Source of the DNA: Pseudomonadota bacterium
GTDB lineage: Bacteria > Pseudomonadota > Gammaproteobacteria > Acidiferrobacterales > Acidiferrobacteraceae
Direction of reading: 5' to 3'
Length of the DNA: 15,635 nucleotides
NCBI GenBank assembly: GCA_021797365.1
Contig: JAJZZU010000017.1
Span: forward strand, 1-15,635
Positions 8,616 to 15,635 of this stretch are shown here, piece by piece (position 1 is the stretch's first letter; every line of letters starts with the position of its first letter). The notes below the pieces were generated by a model that was not told the DNA's origin, ran no database searches, and saw only the letters and a list, made by a program, of their open reading frames with translations. A program made the position numbers and the translations under genes.

Positions 8616-9017
8616 ATGACCTTCCTGCAACTCCTTCAGGCCCTGGAACAACGCCTCGGCCATGTGCATCTCCCGGTACGGCCGCAGGCCGCAGGCCTCC
8701 CGGACGTCTTCGAGGGCTGCGGGCTCCATCATGAGCTTGCCGTCACGCTGGTGCGCGCCATCTACACCGAGAACCGCTGCCGCCATGTCCGCGATTGGGT
8801 ATCGGCCGAGGCCTGTTTGCGCGCCGTCGCGCCCATCCATGCCGCCGTCGCGCACGCCGATCACACCGACATCGACACCTATCGGTTCTCGGAGGGATTC
8901 CTGGCCGCGGTGCAGGCGGTATTCGAACACAAACCGAGGTCACGGCCACCCAAGTCCCCGGAACCCCGTGGCCAGATCCTGTCATTCCCTCTGGCGCGCC
9001 GGCGCGCGCACCATTAA
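8616..9017 (+). CDS. conserved-looking protein of unknown function, 133 residues
   Basis: I do not recognise a family. The frame shows strong G/C preference at third codon positions, unlike the overlapping plus frame at 8662-9057, so I take it as a real gene. I chose ATG 8616 because AGGA lies 7 bases before it and the candidate promoter's start point is near 8563; GTG 8571 and ATG 8586 remain possible and would add 15 or 10 residues. The protein looks soluble, with no signal peptide or membrane span. It has predicted helices, several Cys and His residues (CGLHHE, ENRCRHVRDW, EACLRAV, HADHTD) and an Arg/Pro-rich tail ending ARRRAHH. It is divergent from leuC and its TAA overlaps the transporter's stop in TTAA. 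Metal or nucleic-acid binding would be guesses. Confidence 0.7.
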   Translation: MTFLQLLQALEQRLGHVHLPVRPQAAGLPDVFEGCGLHHELAVTLVRAIYTENRCRHVRDWVSAEACLRAVAPIHAAVAHADHTDIDTYRFSEGFLAAVQAVFEHKPRSRPPKSPEPRGQILSFPLARRRAHH

Positions 9018-9053
9018 AAAGCCGGCTCGACAGGCGCAATGCGCCGGCGCGCG
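8994..9053. repeat. two copies of a GC-rich palindromic 13-mer
   Basis: GCGCCGGCGCGCG occurs at 8996-9008 and 9041-9053, 45 bases apart in the same orientation. The left copy is part of a 14-base perfect palindrome (8994-9007); the right copy contains a 10-base palindrome (9041-9050). They flank the convergent TTAA stops and encode the ARRR stretches near the C-termini of both converging proteins. This may be coincidence in GC-rich coding DNA or a transcript-end structure. Confidence 0.4.
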
Positions 9054-10150
9054 ATGATGGCAAACCCGACCGCAGCGACCGCGGCCGCCGCCAGGAACAT
9101 CCCCTCGCGCCCGAGCGCCACCCACAGATACCCGCTCATAGCCGCCCCGGCCGCCGCCCCGGCGCCGGCGGCCGTGCCATAGATGGCCTGGGCGCGGGCC
9201 TTGGCACCGGGAGCCGCAAAACGGCTCACGAGCCGTACCGCAACGGCGTGATAGAGTCCGAAGGTGAAGGCGTGAAAGGTCTGCGCGAGCGCAAGGAGCG
9301 GCCATGATCGCGGAAACAGCGCGATCAGTACCCAGCGCACGACGGCGAGCGCGAATGTAAAAGCCAGGAGTCGCGATTCGCGAAAATGCGCGAAAAACCG
9401 CCCGGCCTGCCAAAATACCAGCACCTCGCAGATCACACCCAGCGCCCACAGGGCACCGATGGCCGCCGTGCTGTAGCCGTAGTGCGCGAGATAGAGCGAG
9501 TAGAAGGTGTAATAAGGACCGTAGCTTACCTGCATCAGAAAACAGGCCGCGAGAAATGGCAACAGTCCCCGCTGGATCGGCCGCCGTGCGCCGCTCGCCA
9601 CCGGCGAGGTAAACGGCGCGAGCCCGAGGGTTGCAAGCCACAGCCCGAAGAGCAGCATGGCGATGACCGGCACGACCGTCGCCGCCCCGAAGCGGCCCAG
9701 GACCGGTCCGAGGCCGAGCACGGCGATGATAAACCCGATCGATCCCCATAGGCGGATGCGTCCATAACGATCGCCGTGGAAGGCCAGGGTGCTGGCCTCC
9801 ACCGGCGGCAGCGTGGCATACCAAAAGAAGCTGAAGGCCATCATGACCGCCGCCATGGCCACGAAACCGTGCGCCCAGGGGATGGTGAGAAAACACGCGA
9901 ACGCCAGTATGGCGCCGCCGCGCACCGCCGTCATCCGGTGCCCAAAGTAGTCGCTCAAGGCGCCACCGACATAGGGGGCTATGACCCGCGAGAGCGCCAG
10001 CAGGGCCATCAGATCTCCCAACGCCCGCGGCCCGAAACCGCGCTGGCGCAGGTACAGCGGCCAATAGGGCACAAGCGCCCCGAGCGCGCTGAAGTAGCAC
10101 GCATAGAACGCCGATCGCGGCCAATCGCCGTGGGGGCGACGGGGACTCAA
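9014..10150 (-). CDS. MFS transporter, HcaT/LacY-like (MFS_1_like) group
   Basis: A hydrophobic protein with about 12 membrane spans. Several segments resemble E. coli HcaT, a putative 3-phenylpropionate transporter: YGRIRLWGSIGFIIA between the halves of the N-domain, YYTFYSLYLAHYGYSTAAIGALWALGVICEVLVFW, and VVRWVL. The substrate cannot be read from this. The start is uncertain. TTG 10150 has GGGGGAG five bases upstream and gives 378 residues (HcaT has 379); GTG 10156 abuts that site; GTG 10210 is the longest option but has no ribosome-binding site. The gene follows aroC after about 170 bases, so co-transcription is uncertain. That gap holds a 6-base GC-rich inverted repeat at 10219-10237 and no clear promoter. 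The C-terminus is basic (IIARRRIAP), encoded by a GC-rich repeat. Confidence 0.85.
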   Translation of the reverse strand: MSPRRPHGDWPRSAFYACYFSALGALVPYWPLYLRQRGFGPRALGDLMALLALSRVIAPYVGGALSDYFGHRMTAVRGGAILAFACFLTIPWAHGFVAMAAVMMAFSFFWYATLPPVEASTLAFHGDRYGRIRLWGSIGFIIAVLGLGPVLGRFGAATVVPVIAMLLFGLWLATLGLAPFTSPVASGARRPIQRGLLPFLAACFLMQVSYGPYYTFYSLYLAHYGYSTAAIGALWALGVICEVLVFWQAGRFFAHFRESRLLAFTFALAVVRWVLIALFPRSWPLLALAQTFHAFTFGLYHAVAVRLVSRFAAPGAKARAQAIYGTAAGAGAAAGAAMSGYLWVALGREGMFLAAAAVAAVGFAIIARRRIAPVEPAF

Positions 10151-10218
10151 GGACACTCCCCCGGGCGGCGCGCCCTCCGCTGCCCTATCCAGGGGCGAAT
10201 TCCCGGGCACCGCGGACC

Positions 10219-10237
10219 GGGCGCAAGGCGCGCGCCC
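10219..10237. repeat. GC-rich inverted repeat downstream of aroC
   Basis: GGGCGC (10219-10224) and GCGCCC (10232-10237) enclose 7 bases in the gap between aroC and the transporter. Neither strand has a following T-run, so I do not call a terminator. It is the only clear structure seen in the 172-base gap 10151-10322. Confidence 0.3.
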
Positions 10238-10322
10238 AAAGAATATGAGGGGATGGCGGGCACGGGGACGGCCTATGATCCGAGTTTGGGGCGCTTGTCC
10301 TGGGATCCCGTCACGCCCACCA

Positions 10323-11423
10323 CTAGTCGGGACGGGCGGGTATGCGCGGTGTGGGACTGGTCACTTCGGCGTTCTGTCCGCGGTGACGTAATACATGATC
10401 TATCAGCACCAGGCAGAGCATGGCCTCGGCGATGGGGGTGGCGCGGATACCGACGCACGGATCATGCCGGCCGGTGGTCACGACCTCGGCCGCCATCCCT
10501 TGGCGATCCACCGTGCGTCCCGGGATGCGGATGCTGGCCGTCGGTTTCAGGGCCAGCCGCACGACGATATCCTGACCGGACGAGATGCCTCCCAGGATAC
10601 CGCCCGCATGGTTGGCGAGAAATCCCTCCGGGGTGATCTCATCGCGGCTCTCGGAACCGCGCGCGGTCACGACCGCAAAGCCGTCGCCGATCTCCACGCC
10701 CTTCACGGCATTGATGCTCATCATGGCGTGGGCGATGTCGGCGTCGAGCCGATCGAAGACCGGTTCGCCGAGCCCGGGAGGGACATTTTCAGCCACCACC
10801 GTAACGAGCGCGCCGATCGAATCCCCGGTGCGGCGCAGGGCATCCATATAGGCCTCGAGCTCCGGAACGAGCGCGCGGTCTGGACAGAAAAACGGGTTTT
10901 CCGCAACCGCATCCCAATCGATGGTATCCGCCCTATACGGTCCCAGCTGCGCGAGGTAGCCGCGCACGACGATACCGAGACGTGAACGCAGGTAGGCGCG
11001 CGCGACGGCGCCGGCTGCCACGCGCGTCGCGGTCTCGCGCGCCGACGATCGCCCGCCGCCGCGGTGATCGCGCCGGCCGTATTTCTGCTGGTAGGTGTAA
11101 TCGGCATGGCCAGGGCGAAAGACCTCGGCGATCTTTTTGTAATCCTGCGAGCGGGCATCGGTATTTTCGATCAAAAGCCCGATCGGCGCACCGGTGGTGA
11201 GGCCCTCGAATACCCCCGAGAGGATGCGCACCCGATCATCCTCGCGCCGCTGGGTCGTGTGGCGGGACGTTCCGGGACGCCGGCGGTCGAGATCGGGCTG
11301 GATATCGGCCTCCGAAAGGGCAAGCCCGGGGGGGCATCCGTCGATCACGCAGCCGATCGCCGGACCGTGGCTCTCGCCAAAGCTGGTCACACAAAAGAGC
11401 CGGCCGTAGGTATTGCCGCTCAC
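10323..11423 (-). CDS. aroC: chorismate synthase
   Basis: Removes phosphate from EPSP to give chorismate, the last common step to aromatic amino acids, folate and quinones; the enzyme needs reduced FMN. The 366-residue protein shows all three family signatures: [18 protein letters not shown] near the N-terminus with His19, [20 protein letters not shown] with His106 running into [17 protein letters not shown], and [18 protein letters not shown] with [11 protein letters not shown] in the C-terminal part. RRRPGTSR (about 47-54) matches the NADPH/EPSP-binding stretch. The start is GTG inside a GTGA overlap with the upstream small gene, preceded by GGCGGA; the family N-terminus (SGNTYGRLF) supports it. 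Confidence 0.97.
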   Translation of the reverse strand: MSGNTYGRLFCVTSFGESHGPAIGCVIDGCPPGLALSEADIQPDLDRRRPGTSRHTTQRREDDRVRILSGVFEGLTTGAPIGLLIENTDARSQDYKKIAEVFRPGHADYTYQQKYGRRDHRGGGRSSARETATRVAAGAVARAYLRSRLGIVVRGYLAQLGPYRADTIDWDAVAENPFFCPDRALVPELEAYMDALRRTGDSIGALVTVVAENVPPGLGEPVFDRLDADIAHAMMSINAVKGVEIGDGFAVVTARGSESRDEITPEGFLANHAGGILGGISSGQDIVVRLALKPTASIRIPGRTVDRQGMAAEVVTTGRHDPCVGIRATPIAEAMLCLVLIDHVLRHRGQNAEVTSPTPRIPARPD

Positions 11424-11725
11424 GCGAATCCGCCCTTCTGGACCGTATTCAGCATCTCAAGGACGTCCGCAAACGGGATGCGCGACCGAAACCGCGCCAG
11501 CAGCTCGGTATAGGCGAGCGCCGACCCCCCAAAGGTATGATGGCCGGCGCAGATCTCGGCGTGCAGCTCCACAAGCATCCGCTCCAGAACCTCGAAGACG
11601 CCGGCATGCTCGCCGAGCTCGCCGTCCTCGCCTTCGCTCTCGATCACGCTCAACATGTCGCGCGTCTCGAAAATGGCCTGGTCGAGCAGATCGAGGAATT
11701 CCTCCTGATTGACGGGTGTGTGCAT
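11420..11725 (-). CDS. small acidic protein coupled to aroC, unknown function
   Basis: A 101-residue protein that I do not recognise. It is mostly helical by eye and acidic in its first half ([18 protein letters not shown], then [12 protein letters not shown]), with a conserved-looking centre, [11 protein letters not shown], and an ending of [15 protein letters not shown]. No signal peptide or membrane span is visible. ATG 11725 has AGGGA four bases upstream. Its TGA overlaps the aroC GTG by four bases, so the two are probably translated together and this gene starts the aroC operon. Coupling hints at a role alongside chorismate supply or a purely positional link; neither is shown. An independent oddity of the region is TTGACA on the minus strand at 11777-11772, without a matching -10. 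Confidence 0.75.
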   Translation of the reverse strand: MHTPVNQEEFLDLLDQAIFETRDMLSVIESEGEDGELGEHAGVFEVLERMLVELHAEICAGHHTFGGSALAYTELLARFRSRIPFADVLEMLNTVQKGGFA

Positions 11726-11755
11726 GGTCCCTGGGCTTCAGTGAGATGGTGACGA

Positions 11756-11761
11756 TATAAT
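11756..11761 (+). promoter_or_regulatory. candidate -10 element of the thioesterase gene
   Basis: A perfect TATAAT on the plus strand. No good -35 lies 16 to 18 bases upstream. Transcription would begin near 11768, almost on the ATG at 11771, which argues that translation starts at ATG 11798 instead. It lies in the short gap between the divergent aroC-operon gene and the thioesterase. Confidence 0.4.
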
Positions 11762-11797
11762 GATAGTCCTATGTCAAAGCTTACTGGGAATCGCCTC

Positions 11798-12211
11798 ATG
11801 ACGCCAGAAGATCCCGTTGTCGATCCAGGACGCCTGCCCACCATACGCGTCGTGCCCATGCCCGCCGACACCAACGTCGCCGGCGACATCTTTGGCGGAT
11901 GGATCCTGTCCCAGATCGATATCGCCGGAAGCGTGGTCGCCCACCGCCGCGCGCGGGGCCGCGTCATCACAGTGGCGGTCAACGCCGTGCAATTCCATAA
12001 GCCGGTGTTCGTCGGCGATCTCGTGAGCCTCTATGCCGATGTCGTGCGTGTGGGCACGACCTCGCTTACGGTCGATGTCGCCGTCTACGCCGAGCGTTTC
12101 CGCGACGGCACCCACACCGAATGCGTGCGCGTGACCGAGGCCACGCTCACCTATGTGGCCATGGGCCCGGACCGCAAGCCGCGCCCGGTCCCCGCGGAAG
12201 ACGACGCCTGA
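11798..12211 (+). CDS. yciA: YciA-type acyl-CoA thioesterase
   Basis: Hot-dog-fold enzyme hydrolysing acyl-CoA thioesters to free acid and CoA in the cytosol. The 137-residue form carries the YciA signature MPADTNVAGDIFGGWILSQI followed by D41, the position of the family's catalytic Asp, then a GRVITVAVNAVQF strand, the KPVFVGDLVSLYA segment, and TEATLTYVA near the end with a KPRPVP tail as in E. coli YciA (132 residues). I prefer ATG 11798 because 19 residues then precede the MPADTN block, close to E. coli YciA, and because a perfect TATAAT lies just upstream of the alternative ATG at 11771. Using 11771 would add nine residues. The gene converges on clpB with 13 bases between stops. Confidence 0.9.
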   Translation: MTPEDPVVDPGRLPTIRVVPMPADTNVAGDIFGGWILSQIDIAGSVVAHRRARGRVITVAVNAVQFHKPVFVGDLVSLYADVVRVGTTSLTVDVAVYAERFRDGTHTECVRVTEATLTYVAMGPDRKPRPVPAEDDA

Positions 12212-12227
12212 GGATTCTGGGTCCTCA
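12209..12227. repeat. inverted repeat holding both convergent stop codons
   Basis: TGAGGA (12209-12214) and TCCTCA (12222-12227) form a perfect 6-base inverted repeat around 7 bases. The first three bases are the thioesterase stop TGA; the last three are the clpB stop TGA read on the minus strand. A short hairpin can form in both transcripts, but there is no T-run, so termination by it is doubtful. Confidence 0.5.
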
Positions 12228-14828
12228 CGCCCTCCGGGCCTTGTCCGGGGACGGCGCCGCGCGGCGCGCGCCGAACACGAAATCCTCGCCCCCGACCTCC
12301 ACCTCGATCACGTCTCCGGGGCCGAATCGGCCTTTCAGGATCTCCTGGGCGAGCGGGTTTTCCAGGTATTGCTGCACCGCCCGCTTCAAGGGGCGCGCGC
12401 CGTAGACTGGATCAAAACCGGCCTCGGCGAGCTTATCCATGGCCGCCTCGCTCAGGTGCAACCCGAGGTCGCGGGCGCGCAGACGTTCCACCAGATTGCC
12501 CAATTGAATGGCGGTGATGCGCCTCAAATCCTCACGCCCCAGCGGATGGAAGACGACGATATCGTCGACCCGGTTTATGAACTCCGGGCGGAAGTGCTGG
12601 CCTACGATCTCCATGACCGCGTCTTTCATGTGCCGGTAATTGTCTTCACCGGCGAGCTCCTGGATGACCTGCGAGCCGAGGTTCGAGGTCATGACGATGA
12701 TGGTGTTCCGGAAATCCACGGTGCGCCCCTGGCCGTCGGTCAGCCGTCCGTCATCGAGGACCTGCAGCAGGATGTTGAACACGTCCGGATGGGCCTTTTC
12801 GATCTCATCTAGCAGCACCACCGAGTACGGGCGCCGGCGCACTGCTTCCGTAAGATAGCCGCCCTGCTCGTATCCGACATAGCCGGGCGGGGCCCCTATG
12901 AGGCGCGCCACCGAGTGCTTCTCCATGAACTCAGACATGTCGATGCGCACCATGGCATCGTCGGCGTCAAACAGAAACGATGCCAGTGTCCGGCACAGCT
13001 CGGTCTTGCCGACGCCGGTCGGTCCGAGGAACAGGAACGAACCGTTCGGGCGGTTGGGATCGGAAAGCCCGGCACGCGAACGGCGAATGGCATTGGCCAC
13101 CGCACGCACGGCCTCGCTTTGCCCCACGACGCGCTTATGGAGCTCATCTTCCATGCGCAAGAGCTTTTCGCGCTCCCCTTCCATCATGCGCGATACCGGA
13201 ATGCCGGTGGCGCGCGACACCACCTCGGCGATTTCTTCCTCGCCCACCTCCTTGCGCAAAAGCTTCGCGGGCGCGGGCTTTGCGCGCGCCGCCAACTGCT
13301 TTTCGAGTTCCGGTATGCGCCCGTACTGGAGTTCCGACATGCGCGCGAGATCGCCCGCGCGCCGCGCGTTTTCGATCTCGATGCGCGCACGATCCAATTC
13401 TTCCTTGATGTGTTGCTCGCCTTGCAGGTCGGCCTTCTCGGACCGCCAAACCTCTTCGAGGTCGGCATATTCGCGCTCGAGCCGCTCGATCTCCCCTTCG
13501 AGCGCCGCGAGACGCTTGCGCGAGGCCTCGTCGGACTCCTTTTGCAGCGCCACCCGTTCGATCTTCAACTGGATCAGGCGCCGATCCAACCGGTCCATGG
13601 CCTCCGGCCGCGAGTCGATCTCCATGCGGATGCGTGCCGCCGCCTCGTCTATGAGATCGATTGCCTTGTCCGGCAGCTGGCGGTCGGTGATATAGCGATG
13701 CGACAAGGTGGCGGCCGCGACGATCGCCGGGTCCGAGATATCCACGCCATGATGTACCTCGTACTTTTCCTTAAGGCCGCGCAGGATGGCGATCGTATCC
13801 TCGACCGTCGGCTCGTCCACCAGCACCTTCTGGAAACGCCGCTCGAGCGCCGCGTCTTTTTCAATGTATTGCCGATATTCGTCCAGGGTGGTGGCGCCTA
13901 TCGCATGGAGATCGCCGCGCGCGAGCGCCGGCTTTAGCATATTGCCGGCGTCCATGGCACCCTCGGCCTTGCCAGCCCCGACCATGGTATGGATCTCGTC
14001 GATAAACAGGATGACACGCCCTTCCTCTTTGGCCAGATCCGACAGCACGGCCTTCAGGCGTTCTTCGAATTCGCCGCGGAATTTGGCCCCGGCTATGAGT
14101 GCGCCGAGATCGAGGGCCAACAGGCGCCTGCCGCGCAGCCCCTCAGGCACCTCGCCGTTTACGATGCGCTGGGCCAGCCCCTCGACGATGGCGGTTTTGC
14201 CGACGCCGGGCTCGCCGATCAGCACCGGGTTGTTCTTGGTGCGCCGCTGCAAGACCTGAATGGCGCGGCGGATCTCGTCGTCACGCCCGATCACAGGATC
14301 GAGCTTGCCCTGCAAGGCGCGCTGTGTCAGGTCCACCGTGTAGCGATCGAGCGCGCCGCGTTGTTGTTCGGCATTCTGATCGTTCACCTTGTTCCCGCCG
14401 CGCCATTCGTCGATCGCCGCCTCCAGGGGTTTGCGGGCGGCACCGCTTTCACGCAACACCTGGCCGATGTCGCCCTTGTCGTCGAGCGCCGCCAGCAGAA
14501 AAAGCTCGCTTGCGATATACTGGTCGCCGCGCTTCTGGGCGTACTTGTCGGTGATGTTGAGGAGTCGCGACAGGTCGTTGCCGATGTGCACCTCCCCGGC
14601 CGAGCCCTCAACCGTCGGCAACCGATCGAGCAGTTCGTCTAGCCGTGCGCGCAGGGCATCGACGGCTACGCCGGCCTTGGCAAGCAAGGGCCGCACGCCG
14701 GCATCCTGGTCGAGCAGGGCGGCGAGCAGATGGGCGGGCTCTATGAACTGGTGATCACGGCCGACCGCAAGCGACTGGGCATCGGCCAGCGCCTGCTGGA
14801 ATCGATTGGTAAGCTTGTCCATCCTCAT
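12225..14828 (-). CDS. clpB: ClpB protein disaggregase (Hsp100 ATPase)
   Basis: Hexameric ATPase that works with DnaK to pull apart aggregated proteins after heat stress. From ATG 14828 it is 867 residues (E. coli 857). The N-domain begins [21 protein letters not shown]. The first ATPase module has GEPGVGKT at 205-212 and ILFIDEIHT with the catalytic Glu at 278. The pore loop reads [12 protein letters not shown], with Phe where E. coli has Tyr. A long coiled-coil middle domain spans about 395-510. The second ATPase module has GPTGVGKT at 602-609, GYVGYEQGG and [13 protein letters not shown]. The C-terminal tail is short, basic and Pro-rich. GAGGG lies about 8 bases before the start. The longer reading frame to 14879 is rejected because it runs into the promoter. 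Confidence 0.97.
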   Translation of the reverse strand: MRMDKLTNRFQQALADAQSLAVGRDHQFIEPAHLLAALLDQDAGVRPLLAKAGVAVDALRARLDELLDRLPTVEGSAGEVHIGNDLSRLLNITDKYAQKRGDQYIASELFLLAALDDKGDIGQVLRESGAARKPLEAAIDEWRGGNKVNDQNAEQQRGALDRYTVDLTQRALQGKLDPVIGRDDEIRRAIQVLQRRTKNNPVLIGEPGVGKTAIVEGLAQRIVNGEVPEGLRGRRLLALDLGALIAGAKFRGEFEERLKAVLSDLAKEEGRVILFIDEIHTMVGAGKAEGAMDAGNMLKPALARGDLHAIGATTLDEYRQYIEKDAALERRFQKVLVDEPTVEDTIAILRGLKEKYEVHHGVDISDPAIVAAATLSHRYITDRQLPDKAIDLIDEAAARIRMEIDSRPEAMDRLDRRLIQLKIERVALQKESDEASRKRLAALEGEIERLEREYADLEEVWRSEKADLQGEQHIKEELDRARIEIENARRAGDLARMSELQYGRIPELEKQLAARAKPAPAKLLRKEVGEEEIAEVVSRATGIPVSRMMEGEREKLLRMEDELHKRVVGQSEAVRAVANAIRRSRAGLSDPNRPNGSFLFLGPTGVGKTELCRTLASFLFDADDAMVRIDMSEFMEKHSVARLIGAPPGYVGYEQGGYLTEAVRRRPYSVVLLDEIEKAHPDVFNILLQVLDDGRLTDGQGRTVDFRNTIIVMTSNLGSQVIQELAGEDNYRHMKDAVMEIVGQHFRPEFINRVDDIVVFHPLGREDLRRITAIQLGNLVERLRARDLGLHLSEAAMDKLAEAGFDPVYGARPLKRAVQQYLENPLAQEILKGRFGPGDVIEVEVGGEDFVFGARRAAPSPDKARRA

Positions 14829-14860
14829 GGGGAAGCCCTCTGTCTGCGTCTGGCTTGCAG

Positions 14861-14887
14861 ATGGGGGGCCGGAACCCAAGTTTCAAG
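14861..14887 (-). promoter_or_regulatory. sigma-32 heat-shock promoter of clpB
   Basis: On the minus strand CTTGAAA (14887-14881) is followed after 14 bases by CCCCAT (14866-14861), matching the known sigma-32 consensus of CTTGAAA, 11 to 16 bases, CCCCAT. The start point would be near 14854, giving a leader of about 26 bases with GAGGG before the ATG at 14828. The gene behind it is a classical heat-shock gene, so sequence and context agree. It also separates clpB from marC as its own transcription unit. Confidence 0.85.
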
Positions 14888-14913
14888 CGATGGCGCGGCA
14901 ATCGGACTGGATA

Positions 14914-15561
14914 TCAGCGTCCCAGGCCCGGCAGCAGCGCGGTAAGACCGATGGCCATGAATTGCACCGCCATGGCGGCCAGGATCAGGCCCATGACGCG
15001 GGTGGTGATATTAAGGCCCGCGGTCCCTAGGCGCACACCGATGGGCTCGGCCAGACGCAACACCAGCCACACAAGCACGCCCACGACGACTATACCGGCG
15101 CTCAACGCCAATTCCGCACCCAGCCCGCTGGCTTTTTGGGCATCGACGATGACAAGACTGATGGCCCCAGGGCCCGCCAATAGCGGGATCGCCAGGGGGA
15201 CCACGGCGATGTCTTCCTTCGATTCCGCCTCCGCATCCTCTTCGCGGGTATGCCGGGCGGGGGTCGATTTGGCGTGAAACATGGCGATGGCGATCAACAA
15301 TACGAGCAGGCCGCCGGCGATACGAAACGCCGGCACCCCGATCCCAAACAGGGCCAGCAGACGCTGCCCCGACCAAGTGGCGATCAACAGAATGGCAACT
15401 ACGGCCAGCGCGGTCTTAGCGGCGATGCGCCGCATCTCGGCATGCGACCGACCGGCAGTCAGCGACAGAAACAGCGGGATCGCCCCGATCGGATTCAAGA
15501 TCGCGAATACCCCAATGAGGTCCCTGATTTCCACTACCCCTCCCGCCGCCGAACCGGTCAT
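14914..15561 (-). CDS. MarC-family inner-membrane protein
   Basis: An integral membrane protein of 215 residues with about six membrane spans and the MarC/YhgN family pattern: ILNPIGAIPLFLSLT in the first span, IAGGLLVLLIAIAMF, a charged loop at roughly 100-118, VPLAIPLLAGPGAIS in the fourth, and TRVMGLILAAMAVQF near the end. The family's function is not settled; the early link of MarC to antibiotic resistance has been withdrawn for E. coli. ATG 15561 has no ribosome-binding site and sits at the foot of a hairpin. GTG 15534 is preceded by GGGAGGGGTA and would give 206 residues. I keep the ATG because it gives a full first span, but the GTG is a strong rival. Confidence 0.88.
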   Translation of the reverse strand: MTGSAAGGVVEIRDLIGVFAILNPIGAIPLFLSLTAGRSHAEMRRIAAKTALAVVAILLIATWSGQRLLALFGIGVPAFRIAGGLLVLLIAIAMFHAKSTPARHTREEDAEAESKEDIAVVPLAIPLLAGPGAISLVIVDAQKASGLGAELALSAGIVVVGVLVWLVLRLAEPIGVRLGTAGLNITTRVMGLILAAMAVQFMAIGLTALLPGLGR

Positions 15562-15635
15562 CGCCGCCGGCGCGCGCGTGCCGGCGGCGACGCGAGGCGG
15601 GCGGCGGTCACGGCCCAGCGCCTTGCTGCCATCCT
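15558..15635 (-). CDS. possible C-terminal tail of an upstream gene (partial)
   Basis: From the right edge a minus-strand frame is open for 25 codons to a TGA that overlaps the marC ATG as ATGA. The codons are mostly G/C-ending, and the peptide tail is Arg/Ala-rich (ends PPARARRRR). This could be the end of a gene translationally coupled to marC, or merely GC-rich intergenic DNA that lacks stops by chance. The stretch is too short to identify, and the strong hairpin inside it argues somewhat against coding. Confidence 0.25.
   Translation of the reverse strand, partial: RMAARRWAVTAARLASPPARARRRR
15561..15590. repeat. strong GC-rich hairpin at the marC start
   Basis: An 11-base perfect inverted repeat (15561-15571 with 15580-15590) encloses 8 bases that can pair further. 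Read on the minus strand it ends exactly with the A of the marC ATG at 15561, so it would hamper initiation there and favour the GTG at 15534. No T-run follows, so a terminator for an upstream gene is possible but not typical. Confidence 0.55.

Noticed and set aside
8325..8930. 201-codon minus-strand frame that could extend upstream of leuC
   Set aside because: It is in a different frame from leuC, antisense to the 8616 gene, and would bury the leuC promoter.
9776..10636. 286-codon plus-strand open frame across the transporter and aroC ends
   Set aside because: It is antisense to two recognised genes and is rich in Arg, Pro and Gly, as expected of a shadow frame.
11741..11777. Minus-strand promoter using TTGACA at 11777-11772 for the aroC operon
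   Set aside because: The -35 is perfect, but no acceptable -10 occurs 15 to 19 bases downstream; TATATC lies only 12 bases away.
12915..13937. 340-codon plus-strand open frame inside clpB
   Set aside because: It lies wholly antisense to the conserved ClpB ATPase and middle domains and has no own start context or family motif.
14829..14879. 17-codon upstream extension of clpB
   Set aside because: It runs through the sigma-32 promoter, and the family N-terminus starts at MRMDKLTN.
1..15635. Defence island, mobile element or new multi-gene system
   Set aside because: Every gene but three is a recognised housekeeping or transport gene; there are no integrases, transposases, nucleases, toxin-antitoxin pairs, CRISPR repeats or tRNA attachment sites.

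Overview
The window is about 15.6 kb of compact, GC-rich (roughly 60 to 65 percent by eye) bacterial chromosome. It most resembles a gammaproteobacterium: the order leuC-leuD-leuB-asd-fimV is typical of Pseudomonas-like gammaproteobacteria, FimV belongs to type IV pilus-bearing relatives of that class, and clpB carries a near-consensus sigma-32 promoter of the enterobacterial type. Nothing in the sequence fixes the genus. I see no insertion sequence, phage gene, tRNA, rRNA or CRISPR array.

Layout. (1) 1-240, minus: N-terminal 80 residues of a small SET-domain protein, cut by the window edge. It is divergent from thyA, with only 39 bases between the two start codons. (2) 280-1580, plus: thyA-folA, overlapping by ATGA, the two enzymes of the dTMP/dihydrofolate cycle. 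(3) 8430 down to 1577, minus: leuC, leuD, leuB, asd and fimV, probably starting from a promoter at 8457-8485. This joins the last common steps of leucine synthesis, the aspartate-semialdehyde branch point and a pilus/peptidoglycan-associated protein. (4) 8616-9017, plus: an unrecognised 133-residue protein. (5) 11725 down to 9014, minus: an unrecognised acidic 101-residue protein overlapping aroC (chorismate synthase) by GTGA, then an HcaT-like MFS transporter. (6) 11798-12211, plus: YciA-type acyl-CoA thioesterase. (7) 14828 down to 12225, minus: clpB disaggregase behind its heat-shock promoter. (8) 15561 down to 14914, minus: MarC-family membrane protein, with what may be the tail of another gene at the right edge.

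Packing is very tight. Three head-to-tail neighbours overlap by 4 bases (thyA/folA, leuD/leuB, small protein/aroC). All three convergent junctions end in palindromic sequence: CTAG shared by the folA and fimV stops, TTAA shared by the stops at 9014-9017, and a 6-base inverted repeat holding both stops at 12209-12227. None has a classical hairpin plus T-run terminator. No stretch of more than 300 bases lacks a gene; the longest gaps are about 185 bases (8431-8615) and 172 bases (10151-10322).

I found no convincing new multi-gene system. The window is mainly core metabolism. The items most worth following are the edge SET-domain protein, the two unrecognised small genes, the outward-facing promoter pair around 8457-8556 with its inverted repeats, and the hairpins at 4162-4191 and 15561-15590.
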